The notes below the pieces were generated by a model, which was not told the origin of the DNA, made no database searches, and saw nothing but the letters and a program-made list of their open reading frames with translations. Positions 8,043 to 17,024 of a DNA stretch of 38,226 bases are shown here, one piece after another. How positions within the stretch are numbered: the first letter of the stretch is position 1; each line of letters begins with the position of its first letter. A program made the translations under genes and the position numbers. The DNA is from an uncultured Clostridium sp. (GTDB lineage Bacteria > Bacillota > Clostridia > Lachnospirales > Lachnospiraceae), in assembly GCA_900544905.1 (NCBI GenBank), contig UQXF01000019.1, positions 1 through 38,226 on the forward strand, in the 5' to 3' direction.

Positions 8043-9461
8043 CTATGCCATGTAACTTACACTGCTGCCAACAGCCTTCATTTTTTCAGCCTCAACAGCA
8101 TCTTCTTTAGAGATTTCTTCCTCTGCTTCTGATATGCTGAGCTTTCTCCGGCTCTTCGGTGCCTGGTTTTCTGCCGTGGAATCCTGCTGTTCACTTCCCC
8201 GTTCAAAGCCGATGGTAGACACCATTACCTCAATTGCATCAACCTTTAAATTCTGCTGCTCCATGGCGTCCTTTAAATTGGTAAGTCCATTTTCAATTGC
8301 CTGCTTTGCCGCTTCACTTTCTGCAACAATTCTGGCTGTCATAATACCATCCTTCGATACAACATTAATCTGGATTTTACCAAGGTGTTCCGGATAAAGC
8401 TGCATCTCCAAAGATGTGGTGTTCTGGCTCATATGTACCCTTACCTGCTCCACAATCTGGTTAATGATATCGGAGCTCTTAACCGGCTGGCTGCCAGCTG
8501 TTACCGTCTCTTCTACCTGATTTACCGCATCCTGAATTGCCTGAAGAACAGGATTCTCGAAGGTGGAATGCTTTTCCTTTGCCAGACCGTCTGCATTCTG
8601 GGTATCTGCTGTTCCTAAGGACTGTGATGCTTCCTGCGACTGTTGCTTTGCAGCTGAGCCATTATCTGACCGGGTCTCAGTCCCCTGCTTTACCACTACA
8701 ACCTCCGGCTCATTTAACCCACTGTCCGGTACCACTTCACCTGTACTATCATTCTGTTCTGCGGCTTGTGCAGCTTCCAGGTTATCCAGTATGTCAGAAA
8801 CAATGTCTTCCACAGCTTCCCCTGTCTGAAGTCCGGCGGTATCCAGACCTGTTGTATCCAGAGTCTGAAGCATATTCTCCAATTCACCCAGAAAAGACTG
8901 TAATCTCAAATTCAAACCTTCATCCACAAGCAAATCCGCTGTCTCTGCCGAATTCATAAACAGAAATAATTCCTTCAAGCCTTCTTCTGTCAACAAATCC
9001 ATGGGATTCATTCCAATTTCCTGCAGCTTATCCGCCAGCTCTCCACCGGTAAGCTGCAGCTGCTGCATTATATTCTGTAACAGAATACTGATGCCTTCTA
9101 TCACTGCGGAAGAATCCTCACCAATCCGGTCTTCTGCTTCTTCCTCTGCAGCATTCCCTGTCTCACGGATATCCGGCTCTCCGCTTGATGATGTGCGCTC
9201 CGTTTGTGTGACTGCCGGACTCTTTGAAAAATCCTTTGTCTCTCTCTTCGGTTCGGTGGAAGTCTTTTCCGGAAATACTTCTTTCCCCTGTACGGATGCC
9301 TGCTTTGCAGCATTCACCTTAGAATCTGCATTATACTGGGCATTGGTCAACAAGCTGGCAAAATCTTCCTTTGTATCTTCCTTCGGTCTGGGTGTGGAAT
9401 TACCGGTCTGGTTTCCCACCAGAAGTAGATTTGCAAGATTTACATTTTCCTTTACCTGCAT
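8043..9461 (-). CDS. fliK: Flagellar hook-length control protein FliK
   Basis: 472 residues. Most of the protein is low-complexity Gln/Glu/Ser/Thr/Ala-rich sequence, as expected for the secreted ruler part of FliK. The C-terminal Flg_hook domain (about 355-425) has LYPEHLGKIQINVVSKDGI, then AESEAAKQAIENGLTNLKDA and LKVDAIEVMVS. The start is the ATG at 9461, with GGAGG 7 bases upstream and MQVKENVNLANLLL as N-terminus. A longer in-frame start would overlap the upstream gene and lacks a binding site. It ends 54 bases before flgD. Confidence 0.92.
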   Translation of the reverse strand: MQVKENVNLANLLLVGNQTGNSTPRPKEDTKEDFASLLTNAQYNADSKVNAAKQASVQGKEVFPEKTSTEPKRETKDFSKSPAVTQTERTSSSGEPDIRETGNAAEEEAEDRIGEDSSAVIEGISILLQNIMQQLQLTGGELADKLQEIGMNPMDLLTEEGLKELFLFMNSAETADLLVDEGLNLRLQSFLGELENMLQTLDTTGLDTAGLQTGEAVEDIVSDILDNLEAAQAAEQNDSTGEVVPDSGLNEPEVVVVKQGTETRSDNGSAAKQQSQEASQSLGTADTQNADGLAKEKHSTFENPVLQAIQDAVNQVEETVTAGSQPVKSSDIINQIVEQVRVHMSQNTTSLEMQLYPEHLGKIQINVVSKDGIMTARIVAESEAAKQAIENGLTNLKDAMEQQNLKVDAIEVMVSTIGFERGSEQQDSTAENQAPKSRRKLSISEAEEEISKEDAVEAEKMKAVGSSVSYMA

Positions 9462-9492
9462 GCTCTGCCTCCTTTCTTTAAAATTCAAGTGG

Positions 9493-10257
9493 TTAAGGCA
9501 TAAGCTTTTTGGTAACATTTGCTGCAAAATCCGGGTCCATCTGGTCCATAATCTTTGCTCTGCTGTCCGCTTTCATTGCCCCTAATATCTCCGCCACTGT
9601 GTCCAGATTATCATTCATCTTCTCCAACACAGCTGCTGCCTCCGCCGGTTTCATATTTTCATAAGTCTTCGCCAAATCTTTCAAATCCGCATCCGCTGAC
9701 TGATTTGAAATTATCTGCCGGTAAATGGATTCGGCATAGGCGGCATCAATACTTTCATACCACTCTTTATATATATCGGCATCCGGAGCGTTTTCTCCAT
9801 AGACTATTTCATTATAAAATTTTTCTTTTTGCTCCTGAAATTCACTCTGGCTTTCCTCAAACACCTTCAGGCGCTCCACCTGCTTCTCTAAATCACTGTT
9901 TTCTTCCTTCAGGGATTTGTTGCTTTCATTCAGCTTGTCATTCTCCGCCTGAAGCTTCTCTATCATTTCCTTTGCCTGGGAAAGGGTTGCAATCTGGTCC
10001 TCGTCATCCGACGCTTCCGCCTCTTCCGCCAGCTCCTCCTCTGACGGCTCCGGAAGAATCTTATTTATCCCCGGAACATCCTTTAAAACCGGGCGCAGTA
10101 CACTGCTTCCAAATCCTCCCACATCAAATTTAATAAGCGCCGCAATAATGGCAAGCCACACTAACACAATCAGTATCACAAAAAAGACTGATAAAATCTT
10201 ACTTCCAATATTTTCTTCTCCGTTTTCTACCTGTGTTCCCTTTTCTCTTTTTGCCAT
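9493..10257 (-). CDS. MotE/YlxF-like membrane protein with MgtE-N-like domain
   Basis: 254 residues. A charged cytoplasmic N-terminus is followed by one transmembrane segment (about 22-43, ILSVFFVILIVLVWLAIIA). An acidic stretch (EPSEEELAEEAEASDDED) leads to a long coiled coil (about 95-150, heptad-like LQAENDKLNESNKSLKEEN). The C-terminal MgtE-N-like domain (about 190-254) reads KDLAKTYENMKPAEAAAVLEKM and KIMDQMDPDFAANVTKKLM. This is the layout of YlxF/MotE proteins encoded between fliJ and fliK. In alpha-proteobacteria MotE chaperones the stator protein MotC; no such job is shown here. Confidence 0.85.
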   Translation of the reverse strand: MAKREKGTQVENGEENIGSKILSVFFVILIVLVWLAIIAALIKFDVGGFGSSVLRPVLKDVPGINKILPEPSEEELAEEAEASDDEDQIATLSQAKEMIEKLQAENDKLNESNKSLKEENSDLEKQVERLKVFEESQSEFQEQKEKFYNEIVYGENAPDADIYKEWYESIDAAYAESIYRQIISNQSADADLKDLAKTYENMKPAEAAAVLEKMNDNLDTVAEILGAMKADSRAKIMDQMDPDFAANVTKKLMP

Positions 10258-10262
10258 AAGAT

Positions 10263-10721
10263 TTATATCTCCTCTCCGGAATTCCTGTTATTATACTGAT
10301 AGCTTACCAGCTGGTCAATCTCCTTTTCCTCTTCCTTGTTCAGTTCCTGTTTGAAGAGTTCAAACTGGTTCTCCTTCAGCTTTTCATGAATTTTACGGTC
10401 TTTCATCGCCTCATTCATGCGTCTTACCGCTTCCTCCAGTTCCAGTTCAATGCTTTGGATTACGCTTTGCTGGTTTGAAATGTATTCCTCCATCAGAATG
10501 ATGGCATTTTTACACTGTTCAATCTCCAGAACGTCAAGCCTGTCCGACACCAGAACCTTATAGGCAGCCATATACTGCCATCTGCGCTCCTCTAAATGCC
10601 TAAGCCCCTCTTCGGCAGCATTTAAACGGGCACGCACCTCCATATAATTCTGTTTTGCCTGTTCTTCTAATTTATACTTAATATCCAGAATATTCTGCAT
10701 TCGATAGATAAATCTCGCCAC
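10263..10721 (-). CDS. fliJ: Flagellar export chaperone FliJ
   Basis: 152 residues, almost entirely a charged two-helix coiled coil (MARFIYRMQNILDIKYKLEEQAK at the start, in the usual FliJ register). It works as the stalk of the FliI ATPase and escorts export substrates. The start codon is GTG, 14 bases after the fliI stop, with a purine-rich GGGATGAG upstream. The sequence is weakly conserved, so the call rests on the N-terminal pattern (F-x-Y-R-M-Q-x-I-L), length and position between fliI and the MotE-like gene. Confidence 0.9.
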   Translation of the reverse strand: MARFIYRMQNILDIKYKLEEQAKQNYMEVRARLNAAEEGLRHLEERRWQYMAAYKVLVSDRLDVLEIEQCKNAIILMEEYISNQQSVIQSIELELEEAVRRMNEAMKDRKIHEKLKENQFELFKQELNKEEEKEIDQLVSYQYNNRNSGEEI

Positions 10722-10735
10722 AGCTCATCCCTTCC

Positions 10736-12058
10736 TTATCCGTTCACCCTTGTATCCTCAAAAATCTCCGTCATCATTGCAACTTCATCCTCAAACTGAA
10801 ACTTACTTTCCACATCCTGTACCAGAAATTCGTTCACCTGCCGGATTTTTGAAATAGCAAAATCAATCTCCGGATTTGAGCCGGATTTATATGCTCCGAT
10901 ATTAATCAAATCCTCCGCCTCATTATAGGTTGCCAGAACATTTTTAACCTTGCCTGCAACCGCCTTATGGCTCTCCGTTACAATCCCGCTCATACATCTT
11001 GAGATGCTCTGCAGCACATCAATTGCCGGATAATGGTTTTTATGTCCAAGCTTTCTCGAAAGAACAATATGTCCATCTAAAATTCCTCTTGCCGTATCGG
11101 AAATCGGCTCATTAAAATCGTCACCGTCCACTAAAACGGCATACAGTCCTGTTATAGAACCCTTTTCCGAATTACCAGCCCGTTCTAATACCTTTGGAAG
11201 CTCAGAATAAACAGATGGCGGGTATCCTCTTGTAACCGGAGGCTCGCCGGATGCCAGACCAATCTCTCTTTGTGCCATACAGAAACGCGTCATATTATCC
11301 ATCATCAGAAGAACGTCTTTTCCCTGGTCCCTGAAATATTCCGCAATGGCAGTAGCTGTTTTCGCTGCTTTATTGCGGATTAATGCCGGTTTATCCGAGG
11401 TTGCAATCACCAAAACAGAGCGTTTCAGACCCTCTTCGCCCAAATCCCGCTCAATAAATTCACGAACCTCTCTTCCACGCTCTCCAATCAGGGCAATCAC
11501 ATTGATATCTGCCCTTGTATTTCTGGCAAACATACCCAGAAGCGTGGATTTTCCAACGCCGGAGCCTGCAAAAATACCGATTCTCTGTCCCTTGCCCACT
11601 GTAATCATTCCGTCTACTGCCTTTACACCCAACGGCAGTACTTCTGAAATCATCTTTCGCTTCAATGCGTCCGGCGGCGGTGCCTCGATTGGATAGGTTT
11701 CGCTTAAATGCAGCTCTTCCCCGTCTAAGGGTCTGCCTAATCCATCCAGGGAGCGTCCCAGCAGTTCTTCTCCCACCTGTACCTTCAGCGGTTCCTTTGT
11801 GTTTTCCACCACTGCGCCTAATCCGATTCCCTCCACACTTTCAAAGGGCATCAAAAGCACCCGGTTATCCCGGAACCCCACCACCTCTGCCATTACCTTC
11901 TGGGTGCCATCCTTGGAGGTGATACTGCACAAATCATTCAATTTACAGGGAGGACCTACTGATTCCACAGTAAGTCCCACTATCTTTGTTACCTTTCCAA
12001 GTTCCTTTACATAAGAACGGTTTGCTAAAGAAAAGTACTGCTCAAAATTAATTTCCAA
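10736..12058 (-). CDS. fliI: Flagellum-specific ATPase FliI
   Basis: 440 residues, homologous to the F1-ATPase beta subunit. Walker A is GSGVGKST (165-172), Walker B lies in DVLLMMDNMTRF, and the family motif PPSVYSELPKVLERAG is present. It powers and orders substrate release at the export gate, held inactive by FliH. The start codon is TTG (TTG GAA ATT AAT), with AGGTGG 6 bases upstream. It lies 10 bases after fliH. Confidence 0.97.
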   Translation of the reverse strand: MEINFEQYFSLANRSYVKELGKVTKIVGLTVESVGPPCKLNDLCSITSKDGTQKVMAEVVGFRDNRVLLMPFESVEGIGLGAVVENTKEPLKVQVGEELLGRSLDGLGRPLDGEELHLSETYPIEAPPPDALKRKMISEVLPLGVKAVDGMITVGKGQRIGIFAGSGVGKSTLLGMFARNTRADINVIALIGERGREVREFIERDLGEEGLKRSVLVIATSDKPALIRNKAAKTATAIAEYFRDQGKDVLLMMDNMTRFCMAQREIGLASGEPPVTRGYPPSVYSELPKVLERAGNSEKGSITGLYAVLVDGDDFNEPISDTARGILDGHIVLSRKLGHKNHYPAIDVLQSISRCMSGIVTESHKAVAGKVKNVLATYNEAEDLINIGAYKSGSNPEIDFAISKIRQVNEFLVQDVESKFQFEDEVAMMTEIFEDTRVNG

Positions 12059-12068
12059 AGAAGACCAC

Positions 12069-12959
12069 CTATTCCTTCACCATCAGCTTCAATGCAGTTA
12101 TCAGATTTTCCAACTGAACATCCAGACTGATATCTACAATTCCATTGTCTGTTTCAATCAGGCACTGCATTGGCGCCAGCTTTGCGTCCTCAAAAATTTC
12201 CAATTCCACATTGGGATTCAACGCACCATATATGTCATCCTTCCGGGCAGCCACATCCTCATAATCATCCATAGCTACCTTAATAACAAAATGCTTACTG
12301 TTATCCAAATCCTGCATAGCTGTATTTATCATATATAAAAGGACATCTCTCTGGTTTTCAATTACCACACCGGTTATGGATGGAATAAACTGACACAGCA
12401 AATCTACCATTTTATGCTCTGTATCCTTTATCAGCTCCGCCTCTTTTTGCTGAAGCTGAAGCTTTGCTTCCTGCAGATGGCTTTCCAGAGCATCCGATTT
12501 CTCCTGGATTTCCTTCCGGGCGTCCTGCATCCCTTCGTCAAAGCCTGCATGGTACCCTTCCTCTCTCGCCTGCTGCTTAATACGCTCCGCCTCATCATAG
12601 GCAGCCGCCCGCATCTGCTCCGCCTCATCATGTGCTTTGTTTACAATTGACTCCGCCTCACTTTTGGCAGACTTCACCACCTTCTCAGCCAGCTGGTTCA
12701 GTCCCTGCCCGGAACCGGATAAATCCGGGAGTTCCGATGTATCCATTGTAAGTACATCCTCCCCGAAATCCATTCCTTCCAATTCCGCATCTCTGATAAA
12801 GGCTTCGGCTAAAGCCTCCTCAACAGAATCTTCCTTTCCGGCGGTAACCTCATCCGCCACCGTATCAATCGCCTTTATGATTTTGTTCTCATTTGCATCA
12901 ATGACAAGCTTATTATCCTGAGAAAATGCTACAAACCCGGATTTGATTAAATTAGACAA
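12069..12959 (-). CDS. fliH: Flagellar assembly protein FliH (TTG start inside fliG)
   Basis: About 296 residues. The central part is a long Ala/Glu/Gln coiled coil (KSAKSEAESIVNKAHDEAE, then QAREEGYHAGFDEGMQDARK). The C-terminal domain resembles the ATPase delta/E stalk family (LLCQFIPSITGVVIENQRDVL). FliH docks FliI to the C ring and represses it. The frame is open to an ATG at 12992, but a TTG at 12959 has a perfect GGAGGTGA 8 bases upstream, lying in fliG's last codons, and overlaps the fliG stop by 8 bases. That start gives MSNLIKSGFVAFSQDNKLV. I prefer it; the ATG at 12992 has no binding site. Confidence 0.88.
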   Translation of the reverse strand: MSNLIKSGFVAFSQDNKLVIDANENKIIKAIDTVADEVTAGKEDSVEEALAEAFIRDAELEGMDFGEDVLTMDTSELPDLSGSGQGLNQLAEKVVKSAKSEAESIVNKAHDEAEQMRAAAYDEAERIKQQAREEGYHAGFDEGMQDARKEIQEKSDALESHLQEAKLQLQQKEAELIKDTEHKMVDLLCQFIPSITGVVIENQRDVLLYMINTAMQDLDNSKHFVIKVAMDDYEDVAARKDDIYGALNPNVELEIFEDAKLAPMQCLIETDNGIVDISLDVQLENLITALKLMVKE

Positions 12960-13965
12960 TAATCTCGTCACCTCCACCACGGGAGATAACAATTTCTCCG
13001 GTATCTTCTAACTTTCTTATTATATTTACAATCTTCTGCTGTGCGTCCTCTACATCCTTCAACCTTACCGGACCCATATATTCCATATCTTCCTTAATCA
13101 TGGTTGCAAGACGAGATGACAGATTACTGAAGATACAGTTCTGTACATCTTCATTGGCATTTTTAAGTGCAATCGCAAGCTCACTGTTGTCAACCTCACG
13201 CAGAACGGTCTGAATAGCACGGTTATCCAGACTGAGAATATCCTCAAATACAAACATTTTGCGGCGGATTTCATCTGCCAGTTCAGGCTCTTCAATCTCA
13301 AGAGTTTCCATAATATGCTTCTCTGTACTGCGGTCAACCGTATTTAAAATAGATACAATGGCATCCACGCCACCCACAATGGTGTAATCCTGATTGACAA
13401 GGGAGGATAATTTCTTCTCCAAAACCTTCTCCACCTCTTTAATGACATCGGGACTGGTGCGGTCCATCAATGCGATACGCTTTGCCACATCCGCCTGCTT
13501 TTCAGGTGGTAACGCACCAACCACAGCCGCTGCCTGGCTGGATGGCAGATATGCCAGAATCAAGGCAATAGTCTGCGGATGCTCGTCCTGTATAAAATTA
13601 AGCAGCTGGGATGGGTCTGCTTTGCGCACAAATTCAAAAGGACGTACCTGTAATGATGCCGTAAGCCTTCCAATCACGTCCTTGGCTTTCTCTTCTCCAA
13701 GAGCCTTGTCAAGCAGCTCCTTTGCATATCCGATACCACCCTCTGCAATATACTGCTGGGCAAGACATACCTCGTAGAATTCCTCCAGCACTCTTTCCTT
13801 TAAATCCGGAGGAACACTTCTTGTATTTGCTATCTCCAGCGTCAGAGACTCAATCTCATCCTCTTTTAAATGTTTAAATATACTTGCAGATTTCTCAGGT
13901 CCTAAGGAAATCAAAAGAATTGCCGCCTTCTGAATACCCGAAATCTCATCTTCATATGCTGCCAT
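12952..13965 (-). CDS. fliG: Flagellar motor switch protein FliG
   Basis: 337 residues, the standard length, with N, middle and C domains. Clear motifs are GIQKAAILLISLGPEKSASIF (N), the EHPQTIALILAYL segment (middle) and, in the C domain, MFVFEDILSLDNRAIQTVLREV, which carries the charged residues that meet MotA. It transmits torque and sits on FliF. The last codons (Arg-Gly-Gly-Gly-Asp-Glu) also encode the fliH ribosome binding site. It starts 28 bases after fliF. Confidence 0.97.
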   Translation of the reverse strand: MAAYEDEISGIQKAAILLISLGPEKSASIFKHLKEDEIESLTLEIANTRSVPPDLKERVLEEFYEVCLAQQYIAEGGIGYAKELLDKALGEEKAKDVIGRLTASLQVRPFEFVRKADPSQLLNFIQDEHPQTIALILAYLPSSQAAAVVGALPPEKQADVAKRIALMDRTSPDVIKEVEKVLEKKLSSLVNQDYTIVGGVDAIVSILNTVDRSTEKHIMETLEIEEPELADEIRRKMFVFEDILSLDNRAIQTVLREVDNSELAIALKNANEDVQNCIFSNLSSRLATMIKEDMEYMGPVRLKDVEDAQQKIVNIIRKLEDTGEIVISRGGGDEIIV

Positions 13966-13993
13966 ACTGTCTCCTCCAAATTACATCTATATC

Positions 13994-15610
13994 CTATTCC
14001 CAATCATCATTCAGCCAGTTTCGTAAAAGCAATGCCACTTCTTCCGGATTCTCATCCACAAACCGTTCAATCTGCTGCCTGGTTGCAGATTTATCGCTAA
14101 ACTCAATATCCTCCAGCGTCTGGTTTTCCTTAGTGGTAGCCAGCAGTGCTTCCACAGATAATTCCGGCTCTAATTCCGTTATCTCTACCGGTCTCATTCC
14201 CTTAAACACTACAAAGCAAAGAAGAGCCACAATTAAAATGGCAAGGATAAACTGCAGATAATTTGCGGCAGTATCCACCGTACTGGTCTCCTTCGGATAG
14301 AACAGCGGAACCTCAAATGCCTGAATTTGAATATTCTCCCTGCTGATTCCTGTTGCCATCTGAACCAGCGCATAGGTCTCATCATCCACTTCAATGGTCT
14401 TCCGGTCTCCGTTTTCCTCCTGAAAGGTGTCAAAATTTGTACCCTTCAGCTGCCCTGCCTTCTTCATCTTGGCTTCATCATATATCACATATTTACTGAG
14501 AACCACTGCAATCGTAGAATTTGCTGTATTTACTGTACCTACCGCCTTCTCGGACGCCGTTGTGGTTACACTGTCATGCCAGGTCTGTTTTACCACATCT
14601 GCATTGCTGTTTGCATTGGTTCCATCTAAGATTTCATAGTCATTTACCGTTCCATCATTGGAATCTGTTCCCGGAATACCCGCCGTTCCGTCTGTATTTT
14701 CCGCACTATAGGTATATTGCTCCACCAAAGGACCGGTATCCTCTTCCTCGTCATCCGTATAGTGATGTTCATCATTGATTGTAGTCTTATCCAAATCCAC
14801 ATCCAGGTTTGCCTTTACCTCTGCATCGTTATAAATTCCTGAATTTACAAAAAGGCTTCTCACCTGGTCCTGGACATTATCCGTCACCTGCTGTTTGATT
14901 TTAAGCGTCTGGGCTGCCGAGCCGGAAGCGGTTGATGTATCGTTGTCACCTCCAAACAGCAGCTTTCCCGACTGGTCCACAATCCGGATATTGTCTGTGG
15001 TTTTGTTACCCAGAGAGGTTGCCACCCAGTTTGCAATTCCCTCAATACTGTCTGTACTCATTTCTTCTGTGGTAATCAGTAACACACTGGCAGAAGCCTC
15101 TTTTTCCTCTGACAGTAATGAATTTGTGGAATCCGGAATGGTAATCTGGACATTTGCCTGCTTAATTCCTTCAATTAATTCCAGATGGTTCGCAATTTCA
15201 TTTTGTTTTACAATTTTATTTTTCAACTGTCTTTCACTATCCGTGGTAGACATACTATTGTCAAACAGCCATTCCCGGTCAGTATCCTTATCCGTTGCTA
15301 TATTATTCTCTCCCAGAGCCAGCCTTGCATTCGCCTCATTTTTCTCATCTACCGTGAAGGTCAGCCCGTTACCTGACACTGAAAAATCAACGCCTGCTTC
15401 CTGCAAAACCTCTTTTGCAGCAGCAGCATCCGATGTATTGTCAAAGGTTACCAGCTCCACATAATGGGTACGGTTAAGCAGCACAATAAGCGCCACCAGT
15501 GTCAAAATCACCGCCGCCGAAATCGATATGATTAATGTTTTCTGTTTGCTCGTAAAACGATTCCAAAATTCCACAATCTTGGTTTGGATAGTTTTTAATC
15601 TGTCTAACAT
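13994..15610 (-). CDS. fliF: Flagellar MS-ring protein FliF
   Basis: 538 residues. Two transmembrane helices flank the ring-building domains: about 25-46 (KTLIISISAAVILTLVALIVLL) and about 452-474 (FILAILIVALLCFVVFKGM). Between them are secretin-like ring-building motifs, including FDNTSDAAAAKEVLQEAGVDF, and a collar region. The C-terminal tail (RQQIERFVDENPEEVALLLRNWLND) is the FliG-binding peptide. FliF nucleates the basal body. It starts 46 bases after fliE ends. Confidence 0.97.
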   Translation of the reverse strand: MLDRLKTIQTKIVEFWNRFTSKQKTLIISISAAVILTLVALIVLLNRTHYVELVTFDNTSDAAAAKEVLQEAGVDFSVSGNGLTFTVDEKNEANARLALGENNIATDKDTDREWLFDNSMSTTDSERQLKNKIVKQNEIANHLELIEGIKQANVQITIPDSTNSLLSEEKEASASVLLITTEEMSTDSIEGIANWVATSLGNKTTDNIRIVDQSGKLLFGGDNDTSTASGSAAQTLKIKQQVTDNVQDQVRSLFVNSGIYNDAEVKANLDVDLDKTTINDEHHYTDDEEEDTGPLVEQYTYSAENTDGTAGIPGTDSNDGTVNDYEILDGTNANSNADVVKQTWHDSVTTTASEKAVGTVNTANSTIAVVLSKYVIYDEAKMKKAGQLKGTNFDTFQEENGDRKTIEVDDETYALVQMATGISRENIQIQAFEVPLFYPKETSTVDTAANYLQFILAILIVALLCFVVFKGMRPVEITELEPELSVEALLATTKENQTLEDIEFSDKSATRQQIERFVDENPEEVALLLRNWLNDDWE

Positions 15611-15656
15611 AGTACTCCCCGTTGGATAAAAATATCCGTTTATCTATAATTTATTA

Positions 15657-15971
15657 CTATATCTGCATGTTCATCAGTTCTTTGTAAGCTTCCAGCGCCT
15701 TATTTGTCACACGTACTGTATACTGTAAGGCTATGTTTGCCTTTTGCTGTGCAATTGCCAAATCATGGGTGCTGGTCGAATACCCCAGCGCAAAATTAAT
15801 TTCAGACTGCTCTGCAGCATTCTGTAAATCATCCGTTTCTTTGTACATATTGACTGCCGAATTCAGCAGGCTGTCAAAAGCTGTATTATTATCCGTTGTA
15901 ACGGTGGATGTATTCAGATTATTTGCAATCACATTATGCGCATCAATATTATGTATCGCAGAAACTGCCAT
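15657..15971 (-). CDS. fliE: Flagellar hook-basal body protein FliE
   Basis: 104 residues, the normal size. The second half has the typical FliE pattern: FDSLLNSAVNMYKETDDLQ, then IAQQKANIALQYTVRVTNKALEAYKELMNMQI in outline, ending with the conserved RVTNKALEAYKELM. It joins the MS ring to the rod. AGGTGAT precedes the ATG. The 82-base gap to flgC shows no promoter that I can identify. Confidence 0.94.
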   Translation of the reverse strand: MAVSAIHNIDAHNVIANNLNTSTVTTDNNTAFDSLLNSAVNMYKETDDLQNAAEQSEINFALGYSTSTHDLAIAQQKANIALQYTVRVTNKALEAYKELMNMQI

Positions 15972-16053
15972 TCTTTATCACCTGTCCATTCTATCAAATC
16001 TTTTCACTCAACATCAATTATCTTATCCGGTCTTCCATCCTTAAAACAGTCCT

Positions 16054-16497
16054 CTACTGGAACAGCTCTAATCCCTTCGCCGCCATCGCCTTTGCAGCGT
16101 TAAAGGCGGTTGCATTGGCTTCGTAGGAACGGCTGGCATCAATCATATTGGTCATTTCTGTCACTGTATTGACGTTTGGAAGCATGACATATCCATTCTC
16201 ATCTGCATCCGGATGCATCGGGTCGTAAACCATGGAGCCCTCTGTGGTATCCTCCACTATCGCCGCAATCTTAACACCCTTTGCATCATAAGTCTCCAGC
16301 TTGTTGCTTAAGATATGGTCAAAGGAAGAATTTGAATTTTCCTGAAATACTACGGTCTGACGCTTGTACACTTCTCCGTTTTCATCCCGTGTAGTATTCA
16401 CATTGGCAATATTCTGGGAAATAATATCTAACCTGGTTCTCTGTGCAGTCATACCGGATGCTGCCACATCCATTGCATTAAAAATTCCACTACCCAT
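16054..16497 (-). CDS. flgC: Flagellar basal-body rod protein FlgC
   Basis: 147 residues. The rod signature (FNAMDVAASGMTAQRTRLDI, then ISQNIANVNTTRD) and the C-terminal MLPNVNTVTEMTNMIDASRSYEANATAFNAAK region, seen in parts, are typical of FlgC. AGGAGG lies 8 bases before the ATG. It forms the proximal rod with FlgB and FliE and follows flgB by 14 bases. Confidence 0.96.
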   Translation of the reverse strand: MGSGIFNAMDVAASGMTAQRTRLDIISQNIANVNTTRDENGEVYKRQTVVFQENSNSSFDHILSNKLETYDAKGVKIAAIVEDTTEGSMVYDPMHPDADENGYVMLPNVNTVTEMTNMIDASRSYEANATAFNAAKAMAAKGLELFQ

Positions 16498-16511
16498 ATG
16501 CTATCCTCCTA

Positions 16512-16904
16512 TCATGACGACAAAACTGTCTTATATCTGGCAAACTCCTGCCCAATCTGTTCCACTAAAGCGTTGTAACGAATCTGGTTCTCTGCCAACA
16601 TGGCACTTTCCGTATCAATATCCACGTTATTGCCATCTAACCGGTAAGACAGAGTAGAGGAATCTGTGTATATCAGTCCCCCGAAGTCGGATAAATGGGT
16701 ATTGATTTCCGATACCCTTTCATCTAATGGCTCCCCGCCAATCAGCGCCTGCTCTAAATAGCTCTGAAAGGATACATCCTTTCTTTTATAATTGGGGGTA
16801 TCTACATTGGCGATATTATTCGATATAATCTCATTTCTGGAATTTGCCGCATCCGCCGCTTTATCCAGCACATTAATATAATTATAAATATTGGTATTAA
16901 TCAT
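16512..16904 (-). CDS. flgB: Flagellar basal-body rod protein FlgB
   Basis: 130 residues. It begins MINTNIYNYINVLDKAADAA and carries the rod motif ISNNIANVDTPNYKRKDVSF, with the C-terminal LAENQIRYNALVEQIGQEFARYK. It is the first gene of the flagellar operon. AGGAGGAG lies about 7 bases before the ATG. Between it and the codY terminator only about 70 bases remain for a promoter. A TATAAA at about 11 bases beyond the binding site is the best -10 candidate, without a clear -35. Confidence 0.96.
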   Translation of the reverse strand: MINTNIYNYINVLDKAADAANSRNEIISNNIANVDTPNYKRKDVSFQSYLEQALIGGEPLDERVSEINTHLSDFGGLIYTDSSTLSYRLDGNNVDIDTESAMLAENQIRYNALVEQIGQEFARYKTVLSS

Positions 16905-16975
16905 GCCTTCTCCTCCTAATCTTTATACGATAATTCTATTGCCCAACAGCTTCGCCTTCACAAAATAACAATAGC

Positions 16976-17007
16976 AAAGGACTTATGAGAGAACCCACAA
17001 ATCCTTT
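16976..17007 (-). terminator. codY terminator, G-U-rich stem
   Basis: Read on the minus strand, 14 bases starting AAAGGATTTGTGGG pair fully with CTCATAAGTCCTTT around a TTCT loop, using three G-U pairs. A moderately T-rich stretch (GCTATTGTTATTTTG) follows. It lies 17 bases after the codY stop and before flgB. The weak U-tract suggests a leaky terminator, so codY transcripts may read into the flagellar operon. Confidence 0.6.
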
Positions 17008-17024
17008 TGCCATTCTTAAATCCA

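Noticed and set aside
8537..9585. Long plus-strand frames opposite fliK (140 and 194 codons)
   Set aside because: FliK is low-complexity, which leaves antisense frames open by chance. No binding site or motif supports them.
9555..10133. 192-codon plus-strand frame opposite the MotE-like gene
   Set aside because: Pro/Leu/His/Ser-rich shadow of a Glu/Lys-rich coiled coil; no start signal.
16905..16975. Sigma28-type promoter upstream of flgB
   Set aside because: No TAAA-N15-GCCGATAA-like pair is present; the TATAAA seen has no matching -35, so no promoter is annotated.
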